Translations under genes and position numbers: made by a program | In this document: positions 1 through 10,879 of the stretch, piece after piece | How positions within the stretch are numbered: the stretch's first letter is position 1 | How the letters are laid out: the number at the start of each line of letters is the position of its first letter | Notes under the pieces: model-generated | The model's database searches: none | Told to the model about the DNA's origin: nothing | The model's input: only the letters and a program-made list of their open reading frames with translations | Origin: Ananas comosus | Taxonomy: Eukaryota > Streptophyta > Magnoliopsida > Poales > Bromeliaceae | DNA: 64,000 nt | Direction: 5' to 3' | Assembly: GCF_001540865.1 (NCBI RefSeq) | Contig: NC_033635.1 | Span: 5,426,968-5,490,967 of the forward strand

Positions 1-5
1 TGAAA

Positions 6-42
<37 letters not shown>

Positions 43-64
43 GAAGAGCTAGAGTAATTAGTAC

Positions 65-1031
65 CTTGAAGGAAACTTTGGGTGGCTTAGGCTTGGTAGC
101 CAAGAAGAACACAAGCAGTCCGAACGCGGCGCTCATTGCAAGCTTCCACATCACTTGAAATAGGATGCAGACACAAGGCGCAGTAGGATCCAATGCCAAG
201 AACCTCCAGACCCCACTCCTCCTCCCACCACCATCCTCCTCCTCCTCCTCCTCCTCCTCCTCCTCTTGCCGGCCGGTCACAATCCTTAGCACCTGTCGGC
301 CACCTCCGCCGCCGCTCCCAAACTGACCATCTGCGCTCCCGCCGCGGCCGCCGTATGCTACCTTTTCAAGATGTTAAAAAAGATTGTCGTCTATTATTAA
401 TTAGCTTCGACTTTTAGTGTAATTAATTATTTATTTATTTTTATGTTGTATAATAATATTAAATCAAGCTCCTCAAATCAATGAATCATTTACATAGAAA
501 GACACAAAATGGTTATTTTTATAAGAAATATTAATTAGACCATTGTTTGATGCTCGGAGACTGAAGTTCAAATGACAAATAAGACGATGGAGTTACAAAA
601 TTTAATTTTCTCGGCGCATTTGGGACTTTTAAAAAGTTTCGAAACTATACATAAAAAAAAAAAAAGAGAAAAATAGAATATTAATGAATATCGTTCTCTG
701 TCGGCTTAAGTTTCAAAATGTACACCTTCTTCTCGTGGAGGAAGGAATTGTTGGAGCCGCGGGAGGAGGAGTAGCGGGAGAGGGCGAGGCGGTGGGAGGC
801 GTCGGCCGCCTCGTCGCGGTGGCGGTGGTGGTGGCTGACAAAGGTGGTGACGGCGACGTCGTCGGGGGCGGGGAAGGGGGAGAGGAAGGCGGAGTTGTTG
901 TCGGAGGGGGGGTGGGTGCTGTTGGCGTGGGAGGTGGTGGAGGGGCTCTGCACGTAGTAGACGGCCGCGCACGGCGAGGCGGAGTAGTGGAAGAGAGCTT
1001 CTTGCTCTTCTCCTATGCTTTCACCAGCCAT
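65..1031 (-). CDS. LEA_2 / NDR1-HIN1-like (hydroxyproline-rich glycoprotein family) membrane protein, 5' exons
   Basis: Two exons read on the minus strand and the gene continues past the left edge. Exon 1 (1031-726) starts MAGESIGEEQEALFHYSAS and contains the N-terminal motif YYVQSPSTTSHANSTHPPS, followed by a Ser/Pro-rich stretch; it ends LHEKK at an AAG|GTGTAC donor. Exon 2 (about 361-65; the acceptor near 361 is a guess, phase 0 fits) holds a run of eight Glu from a (CCT)n tract on the plus strand, then a hydrophobic segment AFGLLVFFLATKPKPPKVSF and an AAG|GTAC donor at 64. The YYVQSPS start and a membrane segment followed by TKPKPPKVSFK are known features of plant LEA_2 proteins anchored in the plasma membrane with an extracytoplasmic C-terminal domain. 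That C-terminal domain lies outside the window. Family call is fairly sure; the exact member and function are not. Confidence 0.75.
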
Positions 1032-1064
1032 GTTTAATTGCTGTGCAGTGAGGAAGAGGTGTAG

Positions 1065-1076
1065 CTTTATATATAT
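1065..1076 (-). promoter_or_regulatory. TATA box of the LEA_2 gene
   Basis: On the minus strand TATATATAAAG lies 34-45 bases upstream of the ATG at 1031. This implies a very short 5' leader, and it supports 1031 as the true start. Confidence 0.5.
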
Positions 1077-1099
1077 GCATGCGGAAGAGCTATTGTAGG

Positions 1100-3160
1100 A
1101 AGTTTAGATGTCAATTGAAATTAAAAATAGTAGTGTTATTATTCGAGGGAGTGAGCTAGTTTTAACTTTTAACTAAGAACAGGTATGAATTCATTATCTG
1201 GGACTTTTTTAAAAAAACTTTTAACTAATTGAAGAGCTTCTCATTGAAATTTTGTTTGTACAGATTCCTATTTGAAACCTGCTTAAAATGTAGAGCATAA
1301 AAAGAATGGACGAAAACAATGGGACTGTTGCTCTTACAAATTCTGATGGCTCTTGGCGCCGTTATCGAAATTAGCTAAGGGACAAGGCCCGTGAGTACTT
1401 TTTTAAGCTATATTCTTGTGAGGATGAGCAAGCTAGTAGGGACCCTATCCCAGTTTTCACTCCTACTATTGTCCTGTGACTGATTTGTCTAATGAGGAAA
1501 TTCATTAATAAAAGAAACCCTCTGTAAGTTATCTTTCATATGAATGTTCAATTAGTGCCGAGTTTAAAGAATACTATTCAGAAAAAAAAAAAAAAAAGCT
1601 ACACAGGTTTTGATATATAATTAGGGAAATATGTGCAGTTTGGTAATGTTACAATATTTTTATGAACTTTTCATTTTTGGACATTTTAGAGCCGATTTAT
1701 TTTACCTAAGATAAAATTCAGACTAAAGTAAATTTTTGGAGGTGCTAGAGTTCAAATGAAAATGACTTTTCTTATGTTATTTGTTTGTATACTTGTGGAA
1801 CTGAAATTTTTCAGTTCTGCTATTTGTTTGATAGAAAATAAATAATATAAAAACTGCAGGTGTGAGATATAAGTTAATATTTATTTTTTTTTTATTACTC
1901 TTTTGTTTTTCCCGATAGACCGATGTCAATTTTGTTATTTTAAAAGATTTGAGTTTCAATGAAGAAGAATTTATGGCCAACCAAACAAAAGAGTGGGCAT
2001 TTATAGTCGAAAATTATTTAAACCCTTTCCACTTTCGGGAAAACAATCACGCCCTTAGTCACTGAACTTTTTATAGTACCGCAATTGTATTCCCAGCTAG
2101 CCCTCATGTGTCGTACGTCCTAAATCCCTGAACACCGGAGAGTTAGTAGCTCGAGGTGTGATTGTGTTTTCTTGTAAAACTAGTGTAGGAACCCGCGTGA
2201 TACGGCGAATATAATCATATTTGATTAAATTTAATAATATAAAAAATATTTTAAAACTTTTAGAATAAAATTATAATTTAATAAAAAATAACGAAAGATA
2301 AAAAAAATTATAGGAGAAAAAAATGTGTTACATAAAAATCGGACTCCTTTGTATCCTCATTTAGAGCATTTTCTACTAACACCGATGCTTTCGTGAAATA
2401 TCATAGCGCCTTCAACCCTTTTTCGGCAAGTCCTATACATTACAAATATAAGTGGTCGACATCGAGGAAGAAAGGTTCGAGACTAGGGTTAGAGTTCGAC
2501 TCACTCGACGTTGACGGTGAGAGCGAGGGCGGTGCGCTTGCGGGCTTGAGGGGAGCGGACGTAGTAGGCGAGGTAGTTGTCGAGAACGCTATTTGCCGTG
2601 CCCACAGGCTTCTCGAGCAACGATTCTTAGAAAATAGAAACTAATGAGAGGGAAGTCGAAGTAGCGACGTTACAAAGAAGGAATTATGAGATGGGAAGTC
2701 GAAGAGACATACGTTATGAAAAAAAATTAATAAGACGGGAAGCCGAAGAGGTAGACGTTATAGGGAAGGAAAGCCGAAGAGACCGCTTAGCCATTTGGTT
2801 CAAAAGAGGGGCAAGTGAGGATGAAAGATAGGCTGCCACGTAGTAAGATTAGGGGAAATAATGTTAAGGTATAGATAAGATAACCATTATCTTGCCCTTC
2901 GTGGCTTTTCAAATTTCAATGCACCAGAAATCGGTCTAAAAAATAATTAAAAATGCTGAGCACTACTTAAGTTAAGGATTCTGTCAATTTATCGGAGGGA
3001 GACCCCAGAGAGAAAATAAATATGAGTAAAATGATTATATATTTGTGTAGTACTGTAGTGCGAAGGCGCCAAACCAAAGAAGATATATCCCGAGAAGTGT
3101 TTCTCTTTCTAATGGTGATGATTTCCTCATTTCATTTGCTGCATAGATATAGATATTAAA
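1100..3160. other. AT-rich intergenic DNA, no gene recognised
   Basis: Apart from the GC-rich fragment at 2501-2640 there is no coding pattern, RNA gene or clear repeat boundary here. Short poly-A tracts occur at 1581-1598. Confidence 0.5.
2501..2640 (-). pseudogene. GC-rich coding-like fragment, unknown origin
   Basis: A roughly 130-base island much richer in G+C than its surroundings reads on the minus strand as an open stretch containing LEKPVGTANSVLDNYLAYYV, then RSPQARKRTALALTVNVE and a TGA at 2503-2501. Codon third positions are C/G-rich, as in monocot genes. I do not recognise the family and see no start codon or splice context, so this is probably a captured or decayed gene fragment. 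It could equally be part of an unrecognised transposon. Confidence 0.3.
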
Positions 3161-3171
3161 AAAACTCTAAA

Positions 3172-3720
3172 TCTGGAACTAGCACGTGCATTTTCGAAAG
3201 TACGGAGGTCTCTATATTTGTAAGTTATTTTTAATGATGAGGCATTCGATTTGACGATCGATTTTGTTAAACATGATTTAGGCTATTAGAATTATTTAGC
3301 AACCAAATTTTATAATTTTTTAACTTCGTTTATCTAGTAACGAATAGCCTCAAAATGAAGGGATGAAAATAAAAATCTTACAAAAATAGTGATAAAAGAC
3401 TCAAATTTTGAAGCGTAACTATTGATCTTATTCTTGATATTAAGTAGAATTTTCTATTAAAGTTTTATGTAAGTTGGATTATTCTACACTGTTAAATTTA
3501 CAAGTGTGTCATATCGGCCATTAAAATAATCATTTTTGAAACTCTTCGATCACTTGATAAATGACATAAAAAAATTATGAAAATTGATTTTTAAATAATT
3601 ATAATAGCATAAATTATACCTAACGAAGTCGATCGTCAAATTGAATGTCATATCATTAAAAATGATTAACAAGCATAGAGGCCTCATACTTCCGAAAGCA
3701 TAGGAGACGTACTCCTAAAC
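3172..3720. mobile_element. Foldback/MITE-like element with ~190-bp terminal inverted repeats
   Basis: The left side (about 3172-3370) and the reverse complement of the right side (about 3520-3720) align over most of their length. Shared blocks include CGATCGA next to TCAAAT/GATTTGA, TTTTTAATGAT and GGAAGTATGAGG/GAAAGTACGGAGG. There is no coding capacity. Boundaries are approximate and I could not settle a target duplication. Confidence 0.6.
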
Positions 3721-3769
3721 CTAAATGATATTCAAGATACATAATGTGGTCCACAAAAGACATTATGGT

Positions 3770-3929
3770 CACCGACCGTCTCTAGCGCAAGTGGCAAAAG
3801 GTTTGATGGTTGGTATCCAAAGTTCCAAGTTTGAATTCTAGTTGATTCACATTTTCATCTATGTTTATTTCTAAATGAAATAAACGAAGCGGATAGCATG
3901 CTACCTATCTCTCTCTCAAAAAAAAAAAA
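3770..3929 (+). mobile_element. tRNA-derived SINE, copy 1
   Basis: The body opens with a Pol III box A-like stretch (TAGCGCAAGTGGCAAAAGG), has a box B-like AGTTTGAATTC about 35 bases later, and ends in ACCTATCTCTCTCTC plus poly-A. It is flanked by a 14-base target duplication, AAAGACATTATGGT (3756-3769) and AAAGACATCATGGT (3930-3943), with one mismatch. A second family member lies at 13811-13964. These features together are typical of plant SINEs. Confidence 0.8.
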
Positions 3930-3943
3930 AAAGACATCATGGT

Positions 3944-4993
3944 TGTTTAGATTTTAGAATAATTTATTCGATACAAAAATTTTCTTGAATGATTGGAAGT
4001 ACGAGTTTTATTTTTTCACTTCTTGGAAGTTCTTATTATTTATAATTTATAATTTGGCAGGATAAATTTCATCTACGAGGTGAGTTATCTTATTAAAAAA
4101 ACTGGCTTAGCTTGAAGACCGAATACCATAGCCACATTCTAAATATTTGATCACCCTCCTAATCTACTTGATATTAGATGCCTTTTGAGTAAATTGAAGG
4201 CATATACTATTGGATATATGTTTATGCATTTAAACAAAGGCATAACAACTTATTTGGATGCCGAAAAAAATTATCTTAACTTTCGGTATAAAAGTTTTCG
4301 TAGTAATTGAAAAATATGAGTGATCTTTGCTCCTTGAAAGGGTTTTGGCAGTCATGATTTGATACGATATCATATTTCATTCATAAGTTAATTATCTTAT
4401 TTGAAATGAAATGGTTTGAATGCCGAATATGCAATTTTATATGAGACATTAGAGCACATTCTTTACTTCGGCCCACAAAAGAAAAGTCTCATACTGAATA
4501 AGAAATTCAATTTATACCATATTCCGACGACCAAACAAAATCAAAGAGATACCCTGATGAAGATGTTCGTGTACAAACAAGACCTCTATGTTTAAGAAAG
4601 AAAAGAGCATGTGAGATGCATTAGGGATTGAGATCTACTTAATCATATTACATGCTCTTTAGAGGACCATGATGCATATGAGCTGGATAAGTAACTTTAC
4701 ATATGGAGGGATTTTCTACTGCATATCCACTTTCCTTGAGGTTAATTAGTATATTGTTTACAACATCATTATGAGAGGGCATTATTCAAAGAGCAAGCAT
4801 GCTAGCAATATGGACTAGAGAGCAAAAAAGTATGAGTGACTTAAAAGGCAAGGGTAGCTACAGGATCATGTGATCATGAGATGAATGATCATTTCCCTTA
4901 TTTTAGATGCAACTGGGTCACATGTAATTTGATGTAATTGAGTTGGTACCATGACTGCATGGGGCATGCACCAGGTAGTGGTATATATATTTA
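3944..4993. other. Intergenic DNA, nothing recognised
   Basis: No coding region, RNA gene or repeat structure was seen. The last nine bases (4985-4993) form the left target copy of the next MITE. Confidence 0.5.
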
Positions 4994-5716
4994 GGGTTAA
5001 TTTCATTTGTACCCTCACAAAGTTATGAAATATCATAAATACCCTTTTAATTTTTAAAATTTCACAAAAACCCCTCTAAATACAATATTTCTTTCATAAA
5101 TACCCTCACCGTTATTTTTTGCTAACTTCCATCAACATAGCATTTTTTTTATTTTATTTCAAAATATGAAATTACCATTTTATCCTCAATTTGTTCACCT
5201 TTTGTTTAAAAATCAAACTTTTTTCACTTATTTTTTGATATTTATACTAAAACTATCAACTATAGGTCATTTAAGTAAATCCTTGAAGTTTTTATTAATT
5301 TTTTTTTTGAACAGAAACTTATTTAATTTTATGTACTACGAAGTTATTAAAATTATTAAATTTGTTTGAATCATTAATGGATTAGATAAAATCTCTAGTT
5401 TAATAATAAAAAATCATTCAATTTAAAAAAATAAAATTTAAGAAGACTTTAATTAAAAAGTTAAAATTAGGAGGCTATTTCACAATGGGTTGTAAATGAG
5501 GGGGTCTCCATATATTCAAAAAAAAATTGTGAGAGTGGTGATTAAATTAAAATAGAGGGTAAAATTGGTATTTTGAAGCTAATATTACAGATTGGTAGCG
5601 GTGAGGGTATTTTTGAAACTTTTTCATACTTTTGGAAGGCAAATATGAAATTTTAAAATTTTGAAGGGTATTCATGAAATTAGAACTACTTGGAAGGGTA
5701 TTGAAGAAATTTTTCC
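4994..5716. mobile_element. Mutator-type MITE with 9-bp target duplication
   Basis: It starts GGGTTAATTTCATTTGTACCC and ends with the imperfect reverse complement (…GGGTATTGAAGAAATTTTTCC). The inverted similarity runs over more than 120 bases at each end, including ATAAATACCCTCACCGTTA on the left and GGTGAGGGTATTTTTGAAA on the right. Nine bases, ATATATTTA, lie directly on both sides (4985-4993 and 5717-5725), which is the size made by Mutator-like transposases. The duplication is AT-only, so chance identity is possible. No transposase is encoded. Confidence 0.75.
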
Positions 5717-5964
5717 ATATATTTATATATAAAACTAGGGCAGTTCACACTGCTTGCATTTTGTGTGCACAGAAAGGAAGAGGAAACAGTTGGATTTACT
5801 GAATTCAGTTTTGAGTAAGGACTGTCTGTAATTTCTCCCAGTGATCAGTTGATTGGAAAATTATTGACTAGGGAGGACTTTGCTTTGAGGAAAGTTCAGG
5901 GCTGACTGTAGAGGGTTTTTTTTTTTTTTTCTTCATCTTTCTCTTTTCAAAAAAAGAAAAAAGT

Positions 5965-6735
5965 CCAGACCACTGAAGACTTTTTTAAAAAATAACCATA
6001 TAAAATTTTATAATTGAATAAATAACCTTCCAAAAAATTATTTAGTTAAATAACCCTCCTTTTATCAACTCAATATTACAATAGATAATTATGTTAAAAG
6101 TGGTAAATTATTCACTGCCTTCAAGAAGACGACGAACGATTTACTGCCTTTAAATTTTCTACCAAAGATGTGAATCGTTCACCGATTCACCACTTTTAAG
6201 AAAGTTCTCCCCTCACACCTAATTAATAAAAGATGGTACTGTAAATTCTCAGTAGGTATCTTTAATTCCATTCATAATCATTTTTATGACAGATTTTTAA
6301 TAAATACCTCAAATTTCACGAGCCAAATTGTTGGACAATATATCCCAATGTTGTCTAAAGCCGTGATAAGTAAAGCATGAAGTCCCTTAAATATTCCATT
6401 TAAGCTTTCAGAGATCGAGATTTGTGGTCATCAACACAAAGTATCGTCCTTCATCAAATGCCCTTACCCACTACTCTTTGAGGTATCTACTGAAAATTTA
6501 TCGTTCTTCAGCTTCAAGAAAGCAGTGAACGATTCACCACTTTAATAGAAAATTTAAAAGAGAGTGAATCATTCATCGTCTTTTTGAAGATGGTGAATGG
6601 TTCACCACTTTTAGCAGAAAGATTCACTATGATACTGAGTTGGCAAAAAAAATGATTATTTAGCCAAATAATTTTTTTCAGAAAGTTATTTAGCCAATTG
6701 TAAAGTTTGGAAAAAAAAAAAAAAAAAAGGCCGAT
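5965..6735. mobile_element. Foldback element with ~220-290-bp inverted ends
   Basis: The left end (…AATAACCTTCC…AACTCAATATTAC) matches the reverse complement of the right end (…GTGATACTGAGTTGG…AAATAATTTTTTTCAGAAAG). Inside, variants of GTGAATCGTTCACC recur several times in both orientations, making a compound palindrome. The similarity reaches inward to GGTATCT near 6256 and AGATACC/GGTATCT near 6482. No ORF. Ends are approximate because they lie in poly-A/T tracts. Confidence 0.65.
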
Positions 6736-7700
6736 TTCACATCCCTATTCCCAATAGTAGAGATGTAGAGATGTCAATGGGTATGGTTACCTGATATTTA
6801 CTGAATCTGAATCCAAATGGAGCAAATTTAATTGATACTAAATGAGTATAATTTTGATTATGGGTATAAAAAAAATAAAAGCCTAATGCCTTCCAATTTG
6901 GATATGATTTTTATCTGTACTGTCGAAACCCGAATCTTGATGTTGGTTACTATTATAATGCATGAATGCATGCTTCATATTATATTTGAATTCGCACTTT
7001 AGAAACTTAGATTTGAATATAATATTATTTTTTAAAATTTGGTAAGGAGAAATTACTGCTTTCGAATTTGGTTGTGGGATTCGTTGTTTCTGTCAGTTTA
7101 ATTTGGTTACAGAGACGGTCTGGATCCGATCTGTTGCTCTAAAATATAGAAATCCAACAAAGCAAACATGAAACCTTCTTTTTTTCTTTTTTTTTTCTTT
7201 TGTTTTTTGGGGTGCAGAACAGAAATATCGAAATCAAAACAGAAATATCAAAATCAACCAGGTCGGTTAATCCATTTTGGACTTAAAACTTATTTTCTGA
7301 AAGTAGTTCGAATGATAGTGTAGATTAGTAAGGCTTATTTTGGTATTGAGGTCTATCTGTCGTTATTAGATAAAATGGAGTTAGAAAAAAACATATAGAG
7401 ATATACTTATGCGTTCTCCGGTAGGACCGTAGAAAATATATCATAGCCGACTCATTATAATATGCGAAGCGCAATATTACTTACAGAAACAAACAGAATA
7501 TTTTTCACCGTACGTTTTTCACCACATATGCAATCTCTCCGCAATTTCAAACGAAGCTAAATACAAGTTGGCACCCCAAATAGAAAATGCGTTCGGTGCT
7601 TTTAGAAAGAGCATAAAAGTTATTAAGGTGGGAATGTACGAGAGGCCCCCTCACCTACAAGACATAATGAAATGGTCCCTCAACTTCTCTTTTTTTTTTT
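6736..7700. other. AT-rich intergenic DNA
   Basis: No feature could be supported in this stretch. Confidence 0.4.
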
Positions 7701-7705
7701 TTTTT

Positions 7706-8095
7706 GGAAAAAATTAAGATACCATCTATGTGATTTCATAATTTTTTATTTTAATACCATATGGTTAAAAATGTATCACTTCATACCCTGTAGCTTTATT
7801 TTTCTCTTTCTGTTATCCCCTCTGTTTATTTTTTTTATTAAATCAGTAACAAAATTAAAACCAAAAGGTACTAAAGTGAAAATTGGGTAAATCACAAGAT
7901 ACTAAAGTGAAATTCGATAAATCATAGGTGGGGTATTTAAAGTTTTTTGTATATAATTTAACAAAGAGTTAACAGAGTCGTTGACAAAAAGAAAAAAAAT
8001 AAAGCCACAGAGTACTAAAGTGATACACTTTAAACTACAGGATACTACAATGAGAAAGCACGAAACCACGGATGTGCTATTTGATGTTTTTTTTT
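7706..8095. mobile_element. MITE, family with 'TATCACTT(T)AGTAC' ends, copy 1
   Basis: The left side has GTATCACTTCATACCCTGTAG followed by TTTCTCTTTCTGTTA. The right side is its reverse complement in diverged form (CAGAGTACTAAAGTGATACAC). Inverted arms are about 125 bases. The same family is found, split by an insertion, at 31044-33283. Confidence 0.6.
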
Positions 8096-8569
8096 GTGTG
8101 TAAACAGTTAATTATTTTGCATAATTAATTGGTTACTTTACAGCATAAATATAAATATATATTAATATTAGCACTCATTCATATATTTGTTTTACCGATG
8201 CAGAAATAAATTGATAGCATGTCATAAATAAGATTGTCCACTTATGTGAGCAATCATTTTTTTTGGGGACTATAGAAATCAAGCGAATAATGAGGCATAT
8301 AGAGGATCAATTTGAGGTAAGTCCCATGATCTATGTGAGCTATATAATTAGAGCCAAATGTGAACCATAGTTTAGCCCATGGGATAGCAAACAAATGGAG
8401 AGCTTTAGTTAGACACTTGGAGGTGACTAAACTAAGATATGCATGGTAATGAGAGAGGCCTAAGCTATAGTATGTGTTTCATATACTACATATATTTGGG
8501 CAACCATATGAGAAAAAATAAGTGAATAGATTTTTGCTTCCTTATTGTACGAGTCTTTATGAACATATG
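8096..8569. other. Intergenic DNA
   Basis: No gene, RNA or repeat was recognised. Confidence 0.4.
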
Positions 8570-9058
8570 TGTAATATCTCAATAGTCCCACATCGGATGA
8601 AAAACGATATTATGATTGGATATGCAAGAGACCATTGATCATAATAATAATAACTGGGTTTAAGTATTTTAGGCTAGTAGTTTGGGCTCAACGAATAATT
8701 ATTGCTAGCGGGTAAGGTTGGTACTTTTGATATCAGAGTCAATTTATTGGCCGAAAGTGTGAGGTGGGCCGCACATCCTCTGGTGATCTTAGACCGAAAG
8801 TGTGAGATAGGTCTCACATCGCTGGATGATTTTACGTTGCTTGTATGATAGAATTGATGAGGACATCAGGACCTTTGATTAGATATATAACAAATCACAG
8901 ATCCTAGTAATAATAATTAGACCTGGATAGAAACGGAGCTATGATTAAATATATAAGAGATTATAGACCTTAATAATAATAATAATTGAGTTAAAACATT
9001 GTGGGCCGGTGGTTTGGGCCTAACGAATTATTATTGTTAGAGGATTTGGTCTTTACAT
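8570..9058 (+). mobile_element. TRIM-like LTR element, decayed copy A
   Basis: The 5' terminal repeat (8570-8725, about 156 bp) starts TGTAATATCTCAATAGTCCC. Two bases later comes TGATATCAGAGTC at 8728, a decayed initiator-Met tRNA primer site (intact form TGGTATCAGAGC). A second, partly duplicated copy of the repeat ends near 9058 in TTTACA. The internal part is only about 200 bases and non-coding, as in terminal-repeat retrotransposons in miniature. Confidence 0.65.
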
Positions 9059-9476
9059 TTTGAGATTATATTCTATTTATATTTGATGTCCTTAGTAATT
9101 TTTTACTATGTCATAAGGTGCAACTTTGACATGTTTTCTATAGCTATAAGTGATGTGATTTTACATAGCATTGTTGAGAAAGCAATCAATTTTAAACTTA
9201 GTAGCATAAGGGCTTAAAAACTAGTTAGATTATATTGAGATAATATGGCTCATTATAGATAGGTTGTGTCGAATTTAGATAGCAATATAAGCATGAGAAA
9301 AGTGTTATGATATGCACAACAGAAATTAACATGGCTTTTTGGATGATTAAAGATGTACTGCACCTAATAGTTTGGGACCTCACAAGTCTTATAGTTTTGA
9401 GAGTTGATGTCCCTAGAGTGGTCTTATCTGGTTTCTAGTGTAAAACTTTCAAAATGCAAGTCGACTTGACGATTAT
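9059..9476. other. Spacer between two TRIM copies
   Basis: AT-rich, with no recognised feature. Confidence 0.4.
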
Positions 9477-9954
9477 TGTGACACCCCAATAGTCTCACAT
9501 AGGATGAGAATGTGGTTCTTATTGAATATATATAAGACCATAAACACTAGTGATAATAACTGAGCTTATGCATTTTGGGCCGGTGGTTTGGGCTCAACGA
9601 GTTGTTATTGCTAGTGTGCTTGGTCGTTAAATTTGGTGTCAAAGTCAATCACCAGCCGTAAGTGTGAGATAAGTCTCGACTGAGCCAAGATCGGAATGAC
9701 AATGCGACAGGCTAAGCCTAGGTCAGGATGACAAGGTGATAGGCTAAGCCAGGGTCAGCTAGGGTCAGGATGACAAAGCTAGCGAGACAAGTCTCACATC
9801 GCCTAGTAATCTTAGGCTGTGTGTGTGATATAGCCGACGAGAACGTCAGGACCTAAAGGGGGGAGTATGTGACACCCCAATAGTCACACATCAGATGAAA
9901 ATGGGGTTATTATTGGATATATATGAGATCATGGACACTAGTAATAATAACTGG
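9477..9954 (+). mobile_element. TRIM element, copy B, 3' LTR cut by a CACTA element
   Basis: The 5' LTR is 9477-9631 and begins TGTGACACCCCAATAGT. After TT the primer-like site TGGTGTCAAAGTC starts at 9634. The internal part carries the GGATGACAAGGTGATAGGCTAAGCC repeat that is amplified in copy C. A polypurine tract AAAGGGGGGAG (9856-9865) precedes the 3' LTR at 9868, which breaks off at 9954 where CACTACAGAAAAA begins. No protein is encoded, so it would depend on enzymes of another element. Confidence 0.75.
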
Positions 9955-10444
9955 CACTACAGAAAAAGTCGCTTATAGAGGCGGTTGTCAAGATGCAGTT
10001 GTTGCAACCGCCTCTACCCTAATATGTTAGGGACATATCAAAGGCGGTTTAATACAACCGTCTCCATATCTGGAAAAAAAAATCTAAAATTTTCTCTTTC
10101 CCCCCAACAATCCCCTTCCCAAAAAAAAAAAAAAAAAAAAAAAACCTAAGTTAATTTCCCCCAAAAACAGATCTTTTCCCCCAACCCCCCTCCTCCCAAA
10201 AAAACCTCATGTGATCTCCCTTAGGCGGCTCCTCTTTCTCCCCGGCGGCCACGACTGCTCTTCCCTGCCGGCTGCTCCGCTCCTCCGACTCCCGAGCCCT
10301 CTCTACTAGGGTGACCCTCCCTCTCCCACCCGCGCAAGTCTGCTCCGGCATCCCCCCTAAAACTCATATGTGCACCTAAACCTTCCCCACAAACCGTCGG
10401 CCCGCGGTCAGGCCCACGTCCCCCCACCTCACTGCTGCCGCCTC
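9955..10444 (+). mobile_element. CACTA (En/Spm-type) transposon, one end
   Basis: It begins CACTACAGAAAAAGTCGC, close to the plant CACTA terminus. Subterminal repeats follow in both orientations: AGAGGCGGTTG, CAACCGCCTCT, AAAGGCGGTTT and CAACCGTCTC. It inserted into the 3' LTR of the TRIM. A GC-rich stretch (10200-10440) leads to an N at 10445; the other end was not found, so internal sequence may be missing there. The short ORFs inside are not convincing. Confidence 0.75.
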
Positions 10445-10682
10445 NTTTTTTTCTATTTTTAGTTTTGCTTTTTGTTATGAGAATTTGTTGAAAGAAATTT
10501 ATGAAATTTTTGAAAAGCCACAGCTGTTGCTTTTGGGAGCCAATTTAGCTCGGCCCAGACCCAACCCGACAACCCCCATCTGAACTCGGGTCCAAATTAT
10601 GGATTCGGTTCAACCCAACCCAAATCCATTTATTTGGCCGCACGCGTCATGGCGGGAGAGAGAGTTCATTACAAATCTCGCT

Positions 10683-10687
<5 letters not shown>

Positions 10688-10728
<41 letters not shown>

Positions 10729-10735
10729 ACACACA

Positions 10736-10776
<41 letters not shown>

Positions 10777-10784
10777 ATTTTGAA
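10688..10784. repeat. Compound microsatellite (CT)n-(CA)n-(CT)n-(TA)n
   Basis: Two long CT tracts separated by CACACACA and followed by TATATATATATA. The ORF across it is low-complexity and not a gene. Confidence 0.9.
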
Positions 10785-10879
10785 AATGATATATACATTT
10801 TTTTTTTAGGGAAATCGTCCGAGAGCGAAAATTTATTTATATAAAATAAGGCGATACATAATTTAAAAAGTTTTCAAAA

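Noticed and set aside
193..417. Plus-strand ORF with poly-Pro
   Set aside because: Antisense of the LEA_2 second exon; the proline run is the (CCT)n tract that encodes Glu on the minus strand.
684..1037. Plus-strand ORF rich in Gly/Val
   Set aside because: Shadow of the LEA_2 exon 1 on the other strand; no motifs of its own.
10599..10844. ORF across the CT/TA microsatellite
   Set aside because: Low-complexity Ser-Leu repeat; artefact of (CT)n.
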